Positions 36,716-45,126 are shown, counted from the first letter of the stretch. The stretch is 64,000 nt of DNA from Acidobacteriota bacterium (GCA_019347945.1 JAHWKK010000009.1:1-64000), one strand, 5' to 3'. Numbers and translations: made by a program. The notes: generated from the letters alone by a model not told the origin.

Positions 36716-38146
36716 CTAGTCTCCGTCTCCGCGGGAAACTCCGCGCCGTCGTCCTTCCGGCTGCTTCGGCGCGGTCTTGCCTTCCGGAACGAGCGTTGCG
36801 GTCCAGCTCTCGGCGGTACCGCATGCGTTGCTGACGAGAACCCAGAACTGGCTGACCCGCTGAATCGGGGGAGTCACGTATGTCGGTCCGGTCGCATCCA
36901 GAATCGGAAATTTCGTCGAACCGGCTGGTCCCCAGTACCACTGGTATCGATACGGCTCGCTTCCGCCCGTGACTTGTACGCTGAGCGTCACGACTTCGCC
37001 GTCGGCGACGTTCATGCTCTTCGGCTGATGATCTGCCAGGCTCAGAATCAGTGGAGGATCACACACGATCTCGACCGTCATGAGACCAAACGTCTCGAGC
37101 TCGAGAAAGTCGCCGTTCTCGATCGACCCCCTCTCTCCGAACCCACGAACCTGGACCGTGTAGGGTCTTGGAAACGAATTCGGATCGGGTGTGACGGTCA
37201 AAGTCGTCGTCAGTACGGATTCATCCTCGTTGCCGACCACGGACGAATCACCGAGTACCGCCGTCCATCCCTCCGGAAGGTCGAAGGGCTCGAGATTGAG
37301 CACGAAGTCTTCCGGAACACCGAAGATCTCGAGATCGAAATGGGCCGACTCGGCAGCCGTGACCTGCCGCAGTGCCGGAGTCGGAACGATCTGAGCCGCC
37401 CCTCCGGTAATGCCACCCGCAGCCAGAATGACCGCGGAATCGAGCACCGTATCGGAGGTATCCGCGATCGCCAGCTTCACGTGATGAACCACCCCCGGAG
37501 TGATTGCGGTCGTTGCCAGAAGCTGCCTCGTGAATCCGTCGAACTGCGTGTTCGCGTTCCCTGAACCGACCGGGTTGTCGACGTAGAACTCGGAGTTGCT
37601 CTCGTGATTGATCGAGTTGATCGAAACCGTTTTCCCGGGGTCTCCCAGCACGAAGGCGATGTTCTGGCCATCGACGAAGAATCCAAAGACATCGTTGAAC
37701 GAGCTCCCGACGAACTCCTTGTATTCTTCGGAGGCAAAGACGTAGAGGATTGCCAGCTCGGGCGTCGATGTAACGACGTCGAACTCGAGGATCGCCGCGT
37801 CCCGTGTGGTCAGTGGACTCACCAGTCCGTCGAGATCCGGATCGCCTGCAGTCGAATGCGAAGTCGTCTTTCCCTCGTCGTCGTTCGGGCCGGCGATGTC
37901 GGAGATGTTCCCGGTACTGAGGATGACGCCGCTTTCCAGTCCGAGATTCGCGCTGGTGCCTCCACTGAAGGTTCCCGCCGCTACGTCGGCACCGGTGAAC
38001 GTCACGTTGGTGATCGTGGCGCCGGATCCGGCGAGTAGTGCCCCGAGGGCCTGCGGGGTCGTTCCGCTCAGATCCGTAGTGATGATCTGGCCTGCCGCCG
38101 GCACGGCCAGCAGGAGCACTGCAATCAGCTTCGCTGTTCTCTTCAT
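36716..38146 (-). CDS. secreted choice-of-anchor L protein with Ig-like domain
   Basis: A 476-residue exported protein: signal peptide (LIAVLLLAVPAAG), then a choice-of-anchor L domain (about 20-230) with the typical ASEEYKEFVGSSFNDVFGFFVDG and SNSEFYVDN segments. A strand-rich region and a C-terminal immunoglobulin-like domain follow (YRYQWYWGPAGST...SNACGTAES). The C-terminal basic tail (GRRRGVSRGDGD) carries no clear sorting signal. ATG 38146 follows GGAGG. It is probably cell-surface or released; its partner is unknown. It is convergent with the halogenase-like gene. Confidence 0.85.
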   Translation of the reverse strand: MKRTAKLIAVLLLAVPAAGQIITTDLSGTTPQALGALLAGSGATITNVTFTGADVAAGTFSGGTSANLGLESGVILSTGNISDIAGPNDDEGKTTSHSTAGDPDLDGLVSPLTTRDAAILEFDVVTSTPELAILYVFASEEYKEFVGSSFNDVFGFFVDGQNIAFVLGDPGKTVSINSINHESNSEFYVDNPVGSGNANTQFDGFTRQLLATTAITPGVVHHVKLAIADTSDTVLDSAVILAAGGITGGAAQIVPTPALRQVTAAESAHFDLEIFGVPEDFVLNLEPFDLPEGWTAVLGDSSVVGNEDESVLTTTLTVTPDPNSFPRPYTVQVRGFGERGSIENGDFLELETFGLMTVEIVCDPPLILSLADHQPKSMNVADGEVVTLSVQVTGGSEPYRYQWYWGPAGSTKFPILDATGPTYVTPPIQRVSQFWVLVSNACGTAESWTATLVPEGKTAPKQPEGRRRGVSRGDGD

Positions 38147-38277
38147 TCCGAGCCTCCGCCTGTTCCTTCGTCGCCACCGCGCCCGAGCGGTCCCTGTCCA
38201 TGAAAGAATACACAAGTTCCGACCGGCGATTAGCTATCGATCGATATCCTTCGACCCTGAGCTCCATAATCGAGCGA

Positions 38278-39900
38278 TCAGCGCGTCTTGAGGAGCAAAA
38301 TGGTCTGATCGTCCTTCTGGGGTGCCCCTCCGACGAAGCCGTCGATCGCGTCGATGATCGCCTTGCGAAGCGCGACGAGCCCGAGACTGTGGTTGTCCCG
38401 AACCAGCGCGACGAGCCGGTCGTGGCCGTACTCCTCGTCCCGGCTGTTCTCGGCCTCGGTCAGGCCGTCGCTGTAGAGAACCAGCAGCGAGCCAGGTAGA
38501 AAATCTTCTTCCTGTGTCTCGTAGATCGAGCCCGGCATGATGCCGATCGGCATTCCGTTGGAAGCGAGAAAACTGATGTCGCCACCTCGAACCAGAAAGC
38601 CGGGATTGTGGCCCGCATTGACGTAGCGGACGCGCGCGGCATCGCGATCGACCGTCGCCAGAAGGAGAGTGATGAACTTGTTCTGGGACGACCACTTGTG
38701 AATGTGACGGTTGAGCTCGGTCGCGATCTCGCCAAGGTCCCGTTCCTCACCGAAAAGAACGTGAAGTCCCGCGTGAAATGCGCTGACCAGAATCGCCGCG
38801 GGCGTCGACTTGCCCGAGACGTCGGCGACACAAAGGCTGAGTGATCCGTCGCCGACCAGAACGGTGTGATAGTCGCCTCCGAGCTGCCGCGCGGAGCGCA
38901 TCCACACCTCGGTTTCGAATCCCGTGTCGGGGTCGACCCGGACATTCGGGAGAATGTCCTGCTGGATCGTGGCGGCGAGTTGCAGCTCTCTTTCCATCGC
39001 CTGCTTCTCGAGCGCCTGACGGTGAAGACGCGCGTTTTCGAGGGCGATCGCGGCCTGGGAGGCAAAAAGGGAGAGGGTCCTGATGTCCCCCTTCTCGAAC
39101 TCCCCGACGCCTCCTCGAACCTCCCGGTCGGCGGCCGCAAGAACACCGATCGTTCCTCGTTCGCTTCGAATGGGAACCATGACCGCGCTTTGGCATTCGG
39201 GAAACACTCTCACTGCAACGCTGCAGTCGCTCAAATTTTCGTTTTCGTCGACGAGCGCTGCCATCGATTCTTCGCCGAGGAGGTCTTCGAGGTCCTCGCG
39301 CGATACTTCACCGAATGAGCGATGAAGCTCGAATGAACGGGCGCGCCGCAGAAACAAAGCAGCGCGTCGAGCATTGAGTAGCGTCACGGTTCGCATCAGG
39401 ATTTCCTCACTGAGCTCATCGAGGTTCAGCGTGGATGCGATCGACAGTCCGATCTCGTGAAGCGATTCGAGCTCGAGCAGCTGCATTTTCGACTGGAAAT
39501 CGCCCTCTCGCATCTGGGACGCCATCCGCTTGTTCGCGATCATGACTGCGATCGGCGCAGCGATAGCATGCAGTGTGGCTCCGAAGCCTGCATCAACAGA
39601 CCGGGCAGCAATCGCTCCGAATACCGATCCTTCGCGAGCGATCTGAGCGACCCCGGCATCGAGGGTTTCGGCTTCCGCCATCTGTTCGGGAGGATTCCAT
39701 TCGGGGGATGCCGCGACGAGCACCGGTGCGGAGTCGACCGAGCCGAGCCAGACGGCCGCATCCGATGCGCCGAGCAGACGAGTCAGCAGATCGACGATGG
39801 CTTCCCCGAGGGCGCGACGGCTGGTCTCGTCATCGAGGGTGATCCGATCCAGCTGATTGAGGTGGCCGACGAGCTCGACAGCAGCGCTGGAAAAGCTCAT
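38278..39900 (-). CDS. GAF-PP2C (RsbU-like) serine phosphatase
   Basis: About 540 residues: a GAF domain (about 140-320) behind a short coiled coil, then a SpoIIE/PP2C phosphatase domain with ADVSGKSTPAAILVSAFHA and LVLYSDGLTEAEN (metal-binding Asp residues). Such enzymes dephosphorylate a STAS anti-sigma antagonist on sensing a signal. The directly upstream genes encode exactly that STAS protein and its kinase. ATG 39900 is used; GTG 39933 would overlap the STAS gene. It is the last gene of a minus-strand operon behind a sigma-54 promoter. Confidence 0.9.
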   Translation of the reverse strand: MSFSSAAVELVGHLNQLDRITLDDETSRRALGEAIVDLLTRLLGASDAAVWLGSVDSAPVLVAASPEWNPPEQMAEAETLDAGVAQIAREGSVFGAIAARSVDAGFGATLHAIAAPIAVMIANKRMASQMREGDFQSKMQLLELESLHEIGLSIASTLNLDELSEEILMRTVTLLNARRAALFLRRARSFELHRSFGEVSREDLEDLLGEESMAALVDENENLSDCSVAVRVFPECQSAVMVPIRSERGTIGVLAAADREVRGGVGEFEKGDIRTLSLFASQAAIALENARLHRQALEKQAMERELQLAATIQQDILPNVRVDPDTGFETEVWMRSARQLGGDYHTVLVGDGSLSLCVADVSGKSTPAAILVSAFHAGLHVLFGEERDLGEIATELNRHIHKWSSQNKFITLLLATVDRDAARVRYVNAGHNPGFLVRGGDISFLASNGMPIGIMPGSIYETQEEDFLPGSLLVLYSDGLTEAENSRDEEYGHDRLVALVRDNHSLGLVALRKAIIDAIDGFVGGAPQKDDQTILLLKTR

Positions 39901-39913
39901 CCGAAAGGAGCTC

Positions 39914-40264
39914 TCAGATCGACAGCTCTCCACGCGCCGAGTCCTCGTCTTCGAAGATCGATGCGTATTGAGCCAGACCCATGATCTGAAACGTTTTGTG
40001 GATGACGGGTGTCAGCGAACAGAACGCCACTCTGCCATCTTTCTCGAGCATTTTTTCCACAATTTCGATCAGAATGCTGATTCCGATCGAGTTCACGATC
40101 CGAGTCTGCCGCAGGTCGAGCAGCAGCGTCCGGACACCGTCGTCCATCAGCTGGTATGCACATCTGGCGATCTCCTCGCCACCGACGTTGTTGATGTAGC
40201 CCTGCGTGTGGAGAACCGCCCCGGCCCCGGAGCGATCGACCAATACCTTGCACGCCTCACTCAT
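39914..40264 (-). CDS. STAS domain anti-sigma factor antagonist
   Basis: A 116-residue STAS protein. The conserved segment LLLDLRQTRIVNSIGISIL carries the Ser (within NSIGI) that is phosphorylated by RsbW/SpoIIAB-type kinases. The unphosphorylated form binds the kinase and frees its partner, usually a sigma factor. It starts at ATG 40264, overlapping the kinase stop by 4 bases; a longer in-frame version inside the kinase is rejected. The GAF-PP2C gene follows after 13 bases. Confidence 0.93.
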   Translation of the reverse strand: MSEACKVLVDRSGAGAVLHTQGYINNVGGEEIARCAYQLMDDGVRTLLLDLRQTRIVNSIGISILIEIVEKMLEKDGRVAFCSLTPVIHKTFQIMGLAQYASIFEDEDSARGELSI

Positions 40265-40698
40265 CGTCCTGCCTCCGTGCTCGTCTTCACCATGTGTACC
40301 GTCGTTCCATCGGAGCCCGAAAGGATTTCGATCTCGTCCATGTGCGCTTCCATGATCTGGAGACCCCACCCCCTCTTCCGGGGACCTGCGGGAAGTTTCG
40401 CCCTCCGAGCCCGAACCTCGTCAGGATTGAAACCCTTTCCATGATCAGTAATCCAGATGTCCAGTCGAACGTCCGTGGCAGTCGACGAGCCATTGAATCT
40501 TAAATAGATGCGCCCATCCTCGCAACAGGAGTGTTCCCGAACGTTGATGCAGGCCTCGATCAGAGCGTGGGCAATCTCGTCCACTTCTTCTTCGCTCATC
40601 CCGAGCTCACGAGCCAACTCCATCGCGGCGTCAGCCGCGGTCAGCTCGAAGTCGGGAACCAGCGGAAGCGCCAGCTCCATCTCACGTTCACTCACCAT
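40261..40698 (-). CDS. RsbW/SpoIIAB-like anti-sigma kinase (HATPase)
   Basis: A 145-residue GHKL ATPase of the anti-sigma kinase type: N-box EACINVREHS, G1 box DHGKGF and G2 box GWGLQIMEAH, with no transmitter or sensor part. It would phosphorylate the adjacent STAS protein and, when that is modified, hold another partner. No sigma factor gene lies in this block, so the partner may be a sigma factor elsewhere or something else. ATG 40698 fits the family start. It overlaps the STAS gene by 4 bases. Confidence 0.9.
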   Translation of the reverse strand: MVSEREMELALPLVPDFELTAADAAMELARELGMSEEEVDEIAHALIEACINVREHSCCEDGRIYLRFNGSSTATDVRLDIWITDHGKGFNPDEVRARRAKLPAGPRKRGWGLQIMEAHMDEIEILSGSDGTTVHMVKTSTEAGR

Positions 40699-40727
40699 GG
40701 TCGTATTCGGTGCCCTGCACCGGCAAT

Positions 40728-40895
40728 TCAGAACATCAGCAGGAGCGTGACCGCCCCCTCGAGCCACGCAGGCACGGCATCATGCCACTGCATCACGCCC
40801 AGAAACAACACGTTCGCCGACAGCAGACCCGCCAGTCCCCATCGGTCGCTCACTGCATCCTGAACCCTTTCCAACGACCTGACCATTGCGCTCAT
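40728..40895 (-). CDS. 55-residue putative membrane microprotein
   Basis: A short gene with an exceptionally good ribosome site (GGAGGAGG, 6 bases before ATG 40895). The product has a charged N-terminal 20 residues, then two hydrophobic stretches (LAGLLSANVLFLGVM and PAWLEGAVTLLLMF) separated by QWHD. It could be a one- or two-pass membrane peptide. It is the first gene behind a sigma-54-type promoter and lies 29 bases before the RsbW-like kinase, so it belongs to the partner-switching operon. No family is recognised. Confidence 0.7.
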   Translation of the reverse strand: MSAMVRSLERVQDAVSDRWGLAGLLSANVLFLGVMQWHDAVPAWLEGAVTLLLMF

Positions 40896-40927
40896 CTGGA
40901 TCCTCCTCCGTTCGAGGCCAGTCCAGG

Positions 40928-40943
40928 AGCAACGGCACTGCCA
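40928..40943 (-). promoter_or_regulatory. sigma-54 (-24/-12) promoter
   Basis: On the minus strand the sequence is TGGCAGTGCCGTTGCT: the -24 GG and the -12 GC are separated by exactly 10 bases, and six flanking positions match the consensus TGGCAC-N5-TTGCW. Transcription would start about 12 bases downstream, near 40917, giving a short leader ahead of the GGAGGAGG of the 55-residue gene. Confidence 0.75.
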
Positions 40944-41019
40944 CGCATCCGCATGGCAACTCAGAGAGCTCAAACATCTGAATCTACAGGATTTAGTTAG
41001 TAACGACCCAAAATCAGCG

Positions 41020-41055
41020 CCGTGTCAAAAATCCCCATTGTTGGCATCGACACGG
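41020..41055. promoter_or_regulatory. possible activator binding site (inverted repeat)
   Basis: CCGTGTC (41020-41026) and GACACGG (41049-41055) form a 7-bp inverted repeat with a 22-base spacer, about 80-110 bases upstream of the sigma-54 promoter, the usual distance of an enhancer for an NtrC-type activator. Two CAATGAG copies lie just beyond it. This is inference from position and symmetry only. Confidence 0.35.
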
Positions 41056-41128
41056 GGCAATGAGCGGCCAAGTGCCCTGTAAACAATGAGTTAGCGCCGC
41101 TTGGTCCGAAATGGCCCAATGTGGGGTT

Positions 41129-42619
41129 TCAAGCCCCACTAATCTTCCGGTAAACCGTCTTTCGATCCACCCCGAGCTGTCGCGCCGCTTCGGAAACGTT
41201 TCCATTGACTCGATCGAGCACTCTCTTCACGTAGCGTCGTTCCATCTCCTCGAGAGGAAGGATCTCGGCTCCCGCCTCGAGACCGCTCGGCGAGGGATCG
41301 GGCGCCCCCCCGTCGCTGGCGAAGGGGAGATCGTTCTCGTCGATCAGAGGATCGAGCGTCAGAGCGAGAGCGCCTTCGATGAGATTCTCGAGCTCCCTGA
41401 CGTTGCCCCTGAAATCGTGATGCATCAGCTTCTGCAGCGCTTCCTGAGAGATTCGGACCCCGTGCAGGCCTTCTCTTTCGCCATACTTGTCGAGAAAGTA
41501 TCGGACCAGCGCCGGAATGTCCTCCCGGCGATCCCGCAGAGGTGGAAGCTCGATCTCCACGACTCGGAGACGGTAATACAGATCCTGACGGAACTGCCCG
41601 CTCTCGACGAGCTCCTCGAGGTTCCGATGAGTCGCCGCGAGAATCCGGACATCGACCTCCACGCGGCGGCGCGCGCCGAGCTTCTCGATCTCCCGTTCCT
41701 GGAGCACCCTCAGAAGCTTCGCCTGGAGAGTCAAAGGGATGTCGCCAATCTCGTCGAGAAAGACCGTCCCTCCTGATGCGACCTCGAACCGCCCAGGGCG
41801 ACCCTCGACTCCGGTCGCCACCCCCTTTTCAATTCCGAACAACTCCGCCTCGAGGAGTGACTCCGGGAGAGCGGCGCAGTTGATCGCCATAAAAGGCCGG
41901 TGACTGCGAGGCGAGTTGACGTGAATGAGCCGCGCGACCATCTCCTTGCCCGTTCCGGACTCGCCCCTGATCAGGACGCTGACCGGGCTCTCGGCAACGC
42001 GCGCGATCAGGTCGATCACACGCTGCATCGACGGAGAGTCCCCGATCATCAGCCGGTCGCGGTACTCCCGCTGCATCCGGCGCTTCAGCGCTCGGTTCTC
42101 ATCCTCGAGTGACTCCCGGACCATCTCGAGCTTGTGAAAGTTACGTGAGTTGTCGAGCGCCGCGGCACCGATCGCGGCGACGGACTCGATGAATCGTCTG
42201 TCGTCATCGTTGAATCCTCCCGCTTCGCTCCCTCGCCTCTCCTTCCCCAGCAGGCCGATCGCACCCAGAATCATCTCTCCCGAGACCAGCGGAGCGACCA
42301 GAAGTCCACCCTCGATCTCGAACGGGTGAACCGGCGAGCTCACGCTCTCCTTGAGGACCATCGATCTCCGAACGGGCTCGAGCTCCATCCAATCGCTCTC
42401 GGGAATCCGAACGCCAGACCCCTTCGCATACTGCAGCCGCATCTGCTCGTCGATCGAAAAGACGAATCCAGCCATCGCATCGAGCGTCGACATCGCGCGC
42501 AGCATCAACTCCTCGAGCAGCTCCTCCTCCGGCTGAAGCGTGTTGAGCGCCCGGCCGATGTCGTGCAGCGCCTCGAGCTGCAGAAGTTTCTGACGCGTTT
42601 CGAAACGGGTTTCGCTCAT
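41129..42619 (-). CDS. GAF-AAA+-Fis sigma-54-dependent activator
   Basis: A 496-residue enhancer-binding protein: GAF domain (about 10-165), coiled linker, AAA+ core (about 190-420) and a C-terminal Fis-type helix-turn-helix (RVNGNVSEAARQLGVDRKTVYRKI). Walker A is GESGTGKE, Walker B is GGTVFLDEIGDI, and the R-finger region is intact. The sigma-54 contact loop reads GVATGV instead of GAFTGA, a variant occurring in part of the family. There is no receiver domain, so the GAF senses the signal directly. It starts at ATG 42619 with GAGGGG upstream and overlaps the preceding gene by 4 bases. The next gene downstream has a sigma-54 promoter. Confidence 0.93.
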   Translation of the reverse strand: MSETRFETRQKLLQLEALHDIGRALNTLQPEEELLEELMLRAMSTLDAMAGFVFSIDEQMRLQYAKGSGVRIPESDWMELEPVRRSMVLKESVSSPVHPFEIEGGLLVAPLVSGEMILGAIGLLGKERRGSEAGGFNDDDRRFIESVAAIGAAALDNSRNFHKLEMVRESLEDENRALKRRMQREYRDRLMIGDSPSMQRVIDLIARVAESPVSVLIRGESGTGKEMVARLIHVNSPRSHRPFMAINCAALPESLLEAELFGIEKGVATGVEGRPGRFEVASGGTVFLDEIGDIPLTLQAKLLRVLQEREIEKLGARRRVEVDVRILAATHRNLEELVESGQFRQDLYYRLRVVEIELPPLRDRREDIPALVRYFLDKYGEREGLHGVRISQEALQKLMHHDFRGNVRELENLIEGALALTLDPLIDENDLPFASDGGAPDPSPSGLEAGAEILPLEEMERRYVKRVLDRVNGNVSEAARQLGVDRKTVYRKISGA

Positions 42620-42960
42620 TCGCCCCTCGCTCGACACACACCGAGCAGGTAATCACAGTTCCACAGCCGGTAAAACGGAGGCGACACCGAAAACAGCTCG
42701 ATCCACACCTTTTGTGCTTCCTCCCACCGCTGCAACTTCATCAGGCTCCGCCCCTTGAAGTACATCGCTTTCGGCCTGAGGGGGCCGCTGTTCCCCGCCG
42801 TAATCACCTCGTCGAGGACGCCGATCGCCGCCTCCGGCTCCCCCTCTGAATAAAGACACACCCCCTTCGCGTACCCCTCCTTCTCGTTACATGGAGTCGC
42901 CGAGGCATAAAGGGGCACCATGAGGAAAATGGTGAGGAGAGTCGCCACATTTCGCATCAC
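42616..42960 (-). CDS. small secreted TPR-like protein
   Basis: A 114-residue protein with an N-terminal signal sequence (NVATLLTIFLMVPLYASA) and a tetratricopeptide-like pair of helices (AIGVLDEVI, AMYFKGRSLMKLQRWEEAQKVW). Four Cys residues in the mature part, two near each end, could form disulfides. It is translationally coupled (ATGA) to the sigma-54 activator. It might be a periplasmic accessory to that regulator; this is inference from position. Confidence 0.75.
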   Translation of the reverse strand: MMRNVATLLTIFLMVPLYASATPCNEKEGYAKGVCLYSEGEPEAAIGVLDEVITAGNSGPLRPKAMYFKGRSLMKLQRWEEAQKVWIELFSVSPPFYRLWNCDYLLGVCRARGE

Positions 42961-42989
42961 GTGCCCATGATACCCTCGACGCGACGGCG

Positions 42990-43841
42990 ATGAAACTGAC
43001 CATTCTCGGCTCAGGGCGGGGCGCTGGAGCGATCGGCGGACTTTTCAGCGCCTCCGGAGAGATCGAGCGGATCGGCTCGAGGCATCCGGAGACCGCGACC
43101 TCCCCCTTTCCCGGCGCCCCGCTGGTCACACTGGAGGAGGCCACGCGTCAGGCCTCGGAGCTCCTTCTGTTCGCCGTTCCCGACGACTCGATCCAACCAA
43201 TCTACGAGGCTTTCCAGGACACGATTCCCGCGCGGACGGTGCTCTTCCACCTCAGCGGCTCACTGACGAGTGGCGTCTTTCACCGTCATCGCGGCTTCTC
43301 CCTTCACCCGCTCCGCGCGCTTCCCCCGGCCGGGAAGCGAGCCGATCTCGCCGACGCGCTCTTCGTATGGGAAGGCCACTCGGTCACGGAGGGGATCGCA
43401 CGCGAGATCGTCTCGATGGCGGAGGGGCGCTTCGCCCCGATCGAGCCGACCCTGAAGACCCTCTACCATTCCGCAGCGGTCTTCGGAGCAAACTACGTGG
43501 CCGTCCTCGTCGAAGAGGCGAACCGGCTGATGGGCCAGGCCGGAATCGGCGACGCGCGGGGACCCGTCGGGGAGCTCGCGATCTCGGCGATCCGGAACTG
43601 GATGACCAGGCCGGAAGCGCCCTTTACCGGGCCTGTCGTCAGGGGCGACTCGGGAACGATCGAGGGGAATCTGGCTGCTCTCGAGCAACACCCCGAGTCC
43701 AACGAGCTCTATCGGCTCCTTGGTGCTCGCCTGATCGCTTTCATCGAGCAGGATGCACGGGACTCGCGATTGCAGTCCATCAGGGAACTTTTCCGTAGCG
43801 AGGGTGCGAGACCGCTGGCAGAGAGGGAAGAACCTCGCTAA
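42990..43841 (+). CDS. Rossmann-like/DUF2520 oxidoreductase-family protein
   Basis: A 283-residue protein with an N-terminal Rossmann loop (LTILGSGRGAGAIG) and a C-terminal DUF2520 helical domain (TLKTLYHSAAVFGANYVAVLVEEANRLM, then TGPVVRGDSGTIEGNLAAL). The layout resembles 6-phosphogluconate-dehydrogenase-type and F420-dependent NADP oxidoreductases and is commonly found beside pantothenate or peptidoglycan genes. The substrate is unknown. It starts 29 bases from the divergent small TPR-like gene; MglA follows after 16 bases. Confidence 0.88.
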   Translation: MKLTILGSGRGAGAIGGLFSASGEIERIGSRHPETATSPFPGAPLVTLEEATRQASELLLFAVPDDSIQPIYEAFQDTIPARTVLFHLSGSLTSGVFHRHRGFSLHPLRALPPAGKRADLADALFVWEGHSVTEGIAREIVSMAEGRFAPIEPTLKTLYHSAAVFGANYVAVLVEEANRLMGQAGIGDARGPVGELAISAIRNWMTRPEAPFTGPVVRGDSGTIEGNLAALEQHPESNELYRLLGARLIAFIEQDARDSRLQSIRELFRSEGARPLAEREEPR

Positions 43842-43857
43842 CATTGGGCGAACGAAA

Positions 43858-45045
43858 ATGGTCTTCTTCAACTACGCAACGATGCAGATGGCTGCCAAGA
43901 TCGTTTTTTACGGTCCTGGTCTCTGCGGCAAGACCACCAATCTTCAGCACATCTACAACAAGACGTCTCCTCACAGTCGCGGCGAGATGGTCTCACTCGA
44001 GACTGAAACGGACCGAACGCTGTTCTTCGACCTCCTTCCGATCGATGTTGGCGTGATCGGTGGCTTCAAGACCCGGCTTCAGCTCTACACGGTTCCGGGA
44101 CAGGTCTTCTACAACACGACGAGAAAGCTCGTTCTGAAAGGCGCCGACGGGATCGTTTTCGTCGCAGACTCTCAGGCTCCGATGCTCGAAGCTAACGTGC
44201 AGTCGCTCCGCAACCTCAAGGCGAATCTCGAGGAGTTGGGGCTCGACCTCGACCGCATGCCGATGGTGATTCAGCTGAACAAGCGGGATCTCCCGAACGT
44301 TCTGGAACGGCAGTCGATGGTCGATGCGCTCGATCCCGAGCACCGTTTCGAGATCACCGAGGCCTCCGCGATCAAAGGCGAGGGAGTGTTCGAGACACTC
44401 AAGCTGATCTCGAAGCTGACCCTTCGAGCTTTGAAGGAGAAGATGAGCGGGCATGAGGAGCCGCTGGCAAAAGCATCCCGGCTCAACATCCGGGACTCGG
44501 GCAGATCCGGTCACGTTCCCGCCCCGGTGCCTCCACCGGCTCCCACGGTCGATCCTCGAAAAACGATGTCAGCACCCATCCCTCCTTCCGAGGCGAGCGA
44601 GGCCGCAGTCTCGAGCTCGCAATCGCTGGCTGCGGTCGAGGTCATGGAAGCGGAACCACCGCCAGAGGAGCTCAGACACGAACAGGAGCCTGTACACACC
44701 GAGCCCACGCCGGAACCGGAGCACGCTCCGGAAGCCGCCGAGCCTGTCAAGCGGATGAAAGTCCGATCTTCGGTCGACATCATGGCCGAGCTGGAAAGCC
44801 TTCGCCGAAAGGCGACCGAAGGTCTCGGCAGGCCGGGAACGTCGGCAACACGGCGAAGGGAGTCGAGGCAAAGTTTCGAAGGCTCCGTTCCGCCCGACGC
44901 AACAAGCCGCCTGGCGAGCGTCGAGGTCTCCTGGGTCGCAAAGGATGCCGACGGCAACCCGATCGAATCCGCCACGAAGAACTTTGAAGTCTCGCCGGAC
45001 GAAGCCAGCCGCGTGATCGTGAACCTCGACATCAAGCTCGACTGA
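43858..45045 (+). CDS. MglA-family GTPase with long C-terminal extension
   Basis: A 395-residue protein. Residues 1-195 are a Ras-like GTPase very close to Myxococcus MglA: MVFFNYATMQMAAKIV start, P-loop GPGLCGKTTNL, LETETDRTLFFDLLPI, TVPGQVFYNTTRKLVLKGADG and LNKRDLPN. MglA sets cell polarity for gliding and twitching motility with its GAP MglB, which is not in the window. Unlike MglA proper (about 195 residues), this one continues with a Pro/Glu-rich linker (about 205-310) and a small strand-rich end (DATSRLASVEVSWV...). ATG 43858 fits the family start. Confidence 0.9.
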   Translation: MVFFNYATMQMAAKIVFYGPGLCGKTTNLQHIYNKTSPHSRGEMVSLETETDRTLFFDLLPIDVGVIGGFKTRLQLYTVPGQVFYNTTRKLVLKGADGIVFVADSQAPMLEANVQSLRNLKANLEELGLDLDRMPMVIQLNKRDLPNVLERQSMVDALDPEHRFEITEASAIKGEGVFETLKLISKLTLRALKEKMSGHEEPLAKASRLNIRDSGRSGHVPAPVPPPAPTVDPRKTMSAPIPPSEASEAAVSSSQSLAAVEVMEAEPPPEELRHEQEPVHTEPTPEPEHAPEAAEPVKRMKVRSSVDIMAELESLRRKATEGLGRPGTSATRRRESRQSFEGSVPPDATSRLASVEVSWVAKDADGNPIESATKNFEVSPDEASRVIVNLDIKLD

Positions 45046-45126
45046 TACTCGCGTGTCGGCAACGGTTCGCGCTAAACTGACCAGAGGGTCTCGGCAGTGA
45101 AGAGGAGGGAGAGGGGAACACCGTCG

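Noticed and set aside
41121-41139. Intrinsic terminator after the sigma-54 activator
   Set aside because: A 6-bp stem GTGGGG/CCCCAC overlaps the stop codon, but no T run follows on the minus strand.
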